Origin: Acholeplasmataceae bacterium
GTDB lineage: Bacteria; Bacillota_I; Bacilli_A; Acholeplasmatales; Acholeplasmataceae
Assembly: GCA_003518475.1 (NCBI GenBank)
Contig: DOYO01000097.1
Location: forward strand, 21,436 to 30,326
DNA: 8,891 nt
Direction of reading: 5' to 3'
Under the pieces are notes generated by a model. It was given only the letters and a program-made list of their open reading frames with translations, had not been told where the DNA came from and made no database searches. Position 1 is the first letter of the stretch, and each line of letters opens with the position of its first letter. The translations under genes were made by a program, and so were the position numbers. Positions 5,581 through 8,891 of this stretch are shown piece after piece.

Positions 5581-6371
5581 CATGACACCTCCCTGTAGAA
5601 TAAGTCGTTTTCATCAAGAAATAATTTAACTTGCTCGATTGGAATTAGGAAAGCATAATCAGAAATATTGCTGCCCCCTGTAAAATTACCTGCGTAAACA
5701 ATTCCAACTAAACCAAACTCATCATCAATTGCTCCGCTTCCGCTTGAACCTACCTTGACAGGTAAATCCGCAATCATGACGTCAAACTGCACATTGATGA
5801 TTGAAGTAGGCAAATCAATGCCGATTGGACCGTAATCAATCAATTCTCCCATATTAATCGCATTCGATTGACTTTCAGGATATCCGACTGTCGTGATGTG
5901 ATTATCAATCGCAAGATTATCTGTAGCAAACTTAAGTACGGTTAAATCAGAATATCTTTTTTTAATTCTCAAGACTGCAAGATCATAATCATTATCTCCA
6001 ACGATGTATGTCGCCGAATAACTATTGTTTTGATAATCATAGACAATATAATCGGAATCAGGAATATTGTCATCGAAGACAACATGGTTGTTGGTGATGA
6101 TGTAATAGTACAACGGGGTATCATAAAACACAATTCCCGAACCTAAGGTTATGGAACTTAAATTGGATGAAAGTTTCTTAACTTTAACAACACCCTTGAT
6201 CAATTCATCCGTGATGCGGTTGATGAATGCAATGCGTTCAAGATAAACCGATTGGTTTTCTTCAAGATGCACTGAAAAATCTTCATATACGGCTTCGTAG
6301 GAAGGTTTGGTTTGACAAGCGCTTAATAGTATGGTTGACAGAAAAACAATGAAAATTAACCCTTTTTTCAT
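5580..6371 (-). CDS. Membrane-anchored lipoprotein serine protease, trypsin/HtrA-like, without PDZ domain
   Basis: 263-residue exported lipoprotein with a short basic N-terminus, a hydrophobic core and lipobox LLSAC (Cys19 lipidated). The mature part has a trypsin-like fold with a complete triad: His96 in IITNNHVV, Asp130 in NDYDLAVLRI, and Ser210 in VGSSGSGAID, a GxSG motif followed by FGLVGIVYAG. It ends just after the protease domain (LIPIEQVKLFLDEN), so it has no PDZ domain, unlike HtrA/DegP; the layout resembles a short surface-anchored trypsin_2 protease. It would act on the outer face of the membrane; the substrate is unknown. The Shine-Dalgarno AAGGTGAT precedes ATG 6371. The gap to sufB holds the suf terminator. 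A possible -10 TATAAA at 6406-6401 has no good -35, so its promoter is unsure. Its TGA overlaps the start of the pseudoprotease gene. Confidence 0.88.
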   Translation of the reverse strand: MKKGLIFIVFLSTILLSACQTKPSYEAVYEDFSVHLEENQSVYLERIAFINRITDELIKGVVKVKKLSSNLSSITLGSGIVFYDTPLYYYIITNNHVVFDDNIPDSDYIVYDYQNNSYSATYIVGDNDYDLAVLRIKKRYSDLTVLKFATDNLAIDNHITTVGYPESQSNAINMGELIDYGPIGIDLPTSIINVQFDVMIADLPVKVGSSGSGAIDDEFGLVGIVYAGNFTGGSNISDYAFLIPIEQVKLFLDENDLFYREVS

Positions 6372-6412
6372 AATATCACCTTATTGCTAATTTTACCCTA
6401 TTTATACTAAAT

Positions 6413-6447
6413 AAAAAAGATATTTGCTGAATTATGCAAATATCCTT
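6413..6447 (-). terminator. Intrinsic terminator of the suf operon
   Basis: On the minus strand a perfect 9-bp stem GATATTTGC/GCAAATATC (6444-6436 with 6427-6419) encloses an 8-base loop and is followed by six T at 6418-6413. It starts about 20 bases after the sufB stop, which makes sufB the last gene of its transcript. Confidence 0.92.
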
Positions 6448-6466
6448 ATTTATTCATTTGATTTAA

Positions 6467-7876
6467 TTATCCGATGGAGCCTTCCATTTCAAGCTTGATC
6501 AACTGATTAAGTTCGATGGCATATTCCATTGGGAGTTCTTTTGCAAATGGTTCAATAAAGCCCATAACAATCATTTCTGTCGCTTGCGCTTCAGTAAGTC
6601 CTCTGCTCATCAGGTAGAACAATTGTTCTTCTGAAATCTTTGAAACGGTTGCTTCATGTTCAAGGAATACATCAGAATTCCTAACAATATTTGTCGGGAT
6701 TGTATCTGAGAATGAGAAATCATCCAAAATGATGGTATCGCACTCCACATGCGCCTTAGCGCCTTTGGCATTCTTTCCAAAGTCAACTTTACCTCGGTAG
6801 TTTACAGAACCTCCGCCTCTTGAAATGGATTTGGAAATGATGGTTGAGGTCGTATTTGGTGCGACATGGATCATTTTAGCTCCAGCATCCTGGATTTGGT
6901 TCTTGCCAGCGAACGCGATGGAGATTGTTGTTCCCTTCGCTCTTTCTCCAAGAAGGACGCAAGAAGGGTATTTCATATTGACGCTGGATCCGATATTTCC
7001 ATCAATCCACTGCATATGTCCGTTTTCATAAACAAATGCTCTTTTTGTGACAAGATTAATGACGTTGGTCGACCAGTTTTGAATGGTTGTGTAACGGCAA
7101 ACCGCATCTTTTTCAACAATGATTTCTACGATTGCGGCATGTAGGGATTCCTTTGAATATACAGGGGCTGTACAACCTTCTACATAGTTAACAGAACCGC
7201 CTTCATCGACAACGATCAAAGTTCTCTCAAACTGACCCATCTGATCGGAATTAATTCTGAAATAGGATTGAAGAGGTTTTGTCACCTTCACGCCCTTGGG
7301 GACGTAAATAAATGATCCACCGCTCCATACGGCGCTATTGAGCGCTGCATATTTATTATCTGAAAATGGAATCACCTTGCCGAAGTACTTTTTGACCAAT
7401 TCTGGATAGTCGCGAAGCGCTGTATCGGTATCCACATAAATGACGCCTAGATCTTCAAGTTCTTTCAGTGTATTGTGATAAACAACTTCGCTTTCAAACT
7501 GTGTTGAAACCCCTGCTAGGTAGTTTCTTTCAGCTTCAGGAATTCCTAGTTTTTCGAAGGTATCCTTAATCTCTGATGGAACATCGTTCCAGTTGTTTTC
7601 AGCGCGTTCACTCGCTCTGATAAAATATGTGAATTCATCAAATTTGATGAACGATAAATCTGGTCCCCACGTTGGATTTTTCAATTCAACGAATTTTTTA
7701 TAGCTCTTTAAACGGAAATCAAGCATCCATTCAGGTTCATTTTTGTGTGAACTGATGGAACGGACAATATCTTCATTGATTCCTTTTCCTGTTGTAAAAA
7801 CAGATTTTGTTTCTGTATTCCAACCAAATTGGTATTCACCGACGATTTGGTCAATTTTCTTTTTGTTGTCATCCAT
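6467..7876 (-). CDS. sufB: Fe-S cluster scaffold protein SufB
   Basis: 469-residue cytoplasmic scaffold of the SUF machinery. With SufC and SufD it forms the SufBCD complex on which iron-sulfur clusters are built. The length is normal for SufB. Family landmarks are EPEWMLDFRLKSY near residue 47, TWGPDLSFIKFDEFTYF, an EAERNYLAGVSTQFESEVVY segment, GGSFIYVPKGV, VDEGGSVNYVEGCTAP (Cys of the core region), RGGGSVNYRGKVDFG, AHVECDTIILDD (the Cys equivalent to the functionally important C-terminal one of E. coli SufB), SDTIP and LEHEATVSKISEEQLFYLMSRG. It is last in the order sufS-sufU-sufB usual in Bacillota. The start overlaps the sufU end by 8 bases (ATGGATGA), and its Shine-Dalgarno AAGGAGGG lies inside sufU, so translation is coupled. 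A terminator follows. Confidence 0.98.
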   Translation of the reverse strand: MDDNKKKIDQIVGEYQFGWNTETKSVFTTGKGINEDIVRSISSHKNEPEWMLDFRLKSYKKFVELKNPTWGPDLSFIKFDEFTYFIRASERAENNWNDVPSEIKDTFEKLGIPEAERNYLAGVSTQFESEVVYHNTLKELEDLGVIYVDTDTALRDYPELVKKYFGKVIPFSDNKYAALNSAVWSGGSFIYVPKGVKVTKPLQSYFRINSDQMGQFERTLIVVDEGGSVNYVEGCTAPVYSKESLHAAIVEIIVEKDAVCRYTTIQNWSTNVINLVTKRAFVYENGHMQWIDGNIGSSVNMKYPSCVLLGERAKGTTISIAFAGKNQIQDAGAKMIHVAPNTTSTIISKSISRGGGSVNYRGKVDFGKNAKGAKAHVECDTIILDDFSFSDTIPTNIVRNSDVFLEHEATVSKISEEQLFYLMSRGLTEAQATEMIVMGFIEPFAKELPMEYAIELNQLIKLEMEGSIG

Positions 7877-8315
7877 TCGTTTTACCCTCCTTTATTTTAA
7901 TGATTGCTTGTTCGGCTGCTTTCCAAGCAAGCGTTGCACACTTGACGCGTGCAGGAAATTGGGAAACGCCTTGATAAACAATTGCGTCTCCTGTTAAGAT
8001 CTCTTGATTAAACGGGTACCCTTTAATCAGCTCATAGAATTCATGCAGGATAGCCTGAGCTTCTACTATTGTGTGGTCTTTAAGAGTCACACTCATGACA
8101 CTTGCGCTTGAACAGCATATAGAACAACCAGTTCCCTGGTGTTTGACATCAGTAATGATATGATCTTGGACCTTGACTTGAACAGTCATTTCGTCCCCGC
8201 AGCTTGGATTGTTAAGGTGTACAGTCATATAACTGTTGTCAGCAACAATTCCCTTATTCTTCGGACTTTTGTAGTGATCCATGATGACTTGTCTATACAG
8301 ATGTTCAATATTCAT
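7869..8315 (-). CDS. sufU: Zinc-dependent sulfurtransferase SufU
   Basis: 148-residue cytoplasmic protein that, in Gram-positive bacteria, accepts persulfide sulfur from SufS by Zn-ligand swapping and passes it to SufB. All expected ligands are present: Cys39 and Asp41 in NNPSCGDEM, Cys64 in GTGCSICCSSAS, and Cys126 in FPARVKCATLAW. The start LYRQVIMDHYKSPKNKG is typical of the family. Unusually, Cys64 is followed closely by Cys67 and Cys68, where most SufU I recall have non-Cys residues such as SMA or SQA. The gene starts 12 bases after the sufS stop; its Shine-Dalgarno TAGGAG is built from the sufS TAG stop itself. It overlaps sufB by 8 bases. Confidence 0.96.
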   Translation of the reverse strand: MNIEHLYRQVIMDHYKSPKNKGIVADNSYMTVHLNNPSCGDEMTVQVKVQDHIITDVKHQGTGCSICCSSASVMSVTLKDHTIVEAQAILHEFYELIKGYPFNQEILTGDAIVYQGVSQFPARVKCATLAWKAAEQAIIKIKEGKTNG

Positions 8316-8327
8316 AAAAGTACGCTC

Positions 8328-8891
8328 CTAAAATGCTAAAAAGAAATTTTTTGCAGCAATCACTGCATTGATGAATGCATCGCAATCCTGTTTGTTGTTA
8401 TAAACATGGAATGATGCCCTTAATGTTGAACTCACACCTAAAAATCTGGTAATCAGCTGTGCGCAATGATGACCTGCCCGAACATTGACATGGTTTTGAT
8501 CAAGTAGGGTTGCAATATCATGGGGATGCACATTGTCGATATTAAATGTAATCACTGGATTTTCAGCGGACTCGTTATAAATGGTAACCCCTTCGATTTG
8601 TTTCAGTTTCTCTAGGGTATATTGCTGAAGTTCACGCGTGTGTTGATGGATGTTATCCAATCCAATCGAATCGATATAACGGATTGCTGCCGCCAAACCG
8701 ATTGCTCCGCTAATGACAGGCGTGCCTGCTTCCAGCCTCATTGGAGCTTCTTTGAATGTGACACTATCCTTTAATACAATGTCTGCCATCTCTCCGCCAT
8801 ATTCAAATGGCTCAAGCTGATTGAGCAGGTGTTTTTTGCCGTAGAGTACGCCAACACCTGATGGACCGAACATTTTATGTCCTGAGAATGC
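8328..8891 (-). CDS. sufS: Cysteine desulfurase SufS, C-terminal part (gene enters from the right edge)
   Basis: PLP-dependent enzyme that takes sulfur from L-cysteine as an enzyme persulfide for Fe-S cluster assembly. The frame is open to base 8891, giving about 187 of the usual 400-odd residues; the N-terminal half is outside the window. The first visible residues AFSGHKMFGPSGVGVLYGK contain the Schiff-base Lys of the SGHK motif. Further on, EYGGEMADIV, LEAGTPVISGAIGLAAAI, the persulfide-forming Cys in NVRAGHHCAQLI (the short type II loop of SufS rather than the longer loop of IscS/NifS), and VSSTLRASFHVYNN are all canonical. The position next to sufU and the RAGHHCA form settle SufS over other desulfurases. 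It is probably preceded by sufC and sufD beyond the edge. Confidence 0.97.
   Translation of the reverse strand, partial: AFSGHKMFGPSGVGVLYGKKHLLNQLEPFEYGGEMADIVLKDSVTFKEAPMRLEAGTPVISGAIGLAAAIRYIDSIGLDNIHQHTRELQQYTLEKLKQIEGVTIYNESAENPVITFNIDNVHPHDIATLLDQNHVNVRAGHHCAQLITRFLGVSSTLRASFHVYNNKQDCDAFINAVIAAKNFFLAF

Noticed and set aside
6390..6406. Promoter for the lipoprotein operon (TATAAA at 6406-6401 or TAAAAT at 6395-6390)
   Set aside because: Neither hexamer has a convincing -35 at 16-18 bases, and the region is AT-rich enough for chance matches. A promoter is needed here after the suf terminator, but I cannot place it.
1..8891. tRNA, rRNA, riboswitch, CRISPR, transposon or phage sequences
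   Set aside because: The intergenic gaps are all under about 100 bases and are explained by terminators, promoters and ribosome sites. No repeated spacer pattern, cloverleaf or mobile-element gene was seen.

Overview
The window is a compact block of bacterial chromosome in which every supported gene lies on the minus strand, so it is transcribed from the right edge towards the left. There is no RNA gene, CRISPR array, insertion sequence or gene-free stretch over 300 bases. UGA ends at least two genes (the trypsin-fold lipoprotein and sufU) and Trp is encoded by UGG, so the standard bacterial code applies, not the Mycoplasma code. The low-GC look (by eye roughly 35-42%), strong Shine-Dalgarno sites, Gram-positive SufS-SufU-SufB order, an HPr with a regulatory serine, a MsmK-type sugar ATPase and a ComK-like protein point to a Bacillota/Mycoplasmatota lineage. 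Acholeplasma or Izemoplasma relatives, or an Erysipelotrichia-like bacterium, are my guess; the sequence alone does not settle this.

Right to left. (1) 8891-6467: the 3' part of a SUF iron-sulfur assembly operon, sufS (5' end outside the window), sufU and sufB, tightly packed and closed by a clear intrinsic terminator. sufC and sufD, if present, would lie beyond the right edge. (2) 6371-4231: an apparent three-gene operon. It holds an exported lipoprotein with a complete trypsin/HtrA-type His-Asp-Ser triad, a paralogous lipoprotein of the same fold that has lost the His and Asp, and a cytoplasmic protein with a PucR/CdaR-type C-terminal helix-turn-helix. A strong terminator follows. (3) 4153-2996: a stand-alone MsmK/UgpC-type sugar ABC transporter ATPase with its own extended -10 promoter and its own terminator. 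(4) 2956-2543: a small ComK-family protein with no visible Shine-Dalgarno. (5) 2460-1: a glycolytic operon pgk, XRE-cupin regulator, HPr-like protein, tpiA (3' end outside the window), driven by an extended -10 promoter overlapped by a perfect 10-bp inverted repeat.

How they fit together. The pgk operon combines two lower-glycolysis enzymes with two candidate regulators: a DNA-binding protein with a small-molecule-type cupin, and an HPr that keeps the phosphorylatable His and Ser but has lost the Arg-Pro after the active-site His. With the MsmK-type ATPase nearby, this looks like a carbon-uptake and carbon-regulation neighbourhood. The most unusual items are the active/inactive protease lipoprotein pair with its regulator, the HPr active-site change, and the short ComK-like protein lacking the C-terminal tail that carries the MecA-binding motif in Bacillus subtilis.
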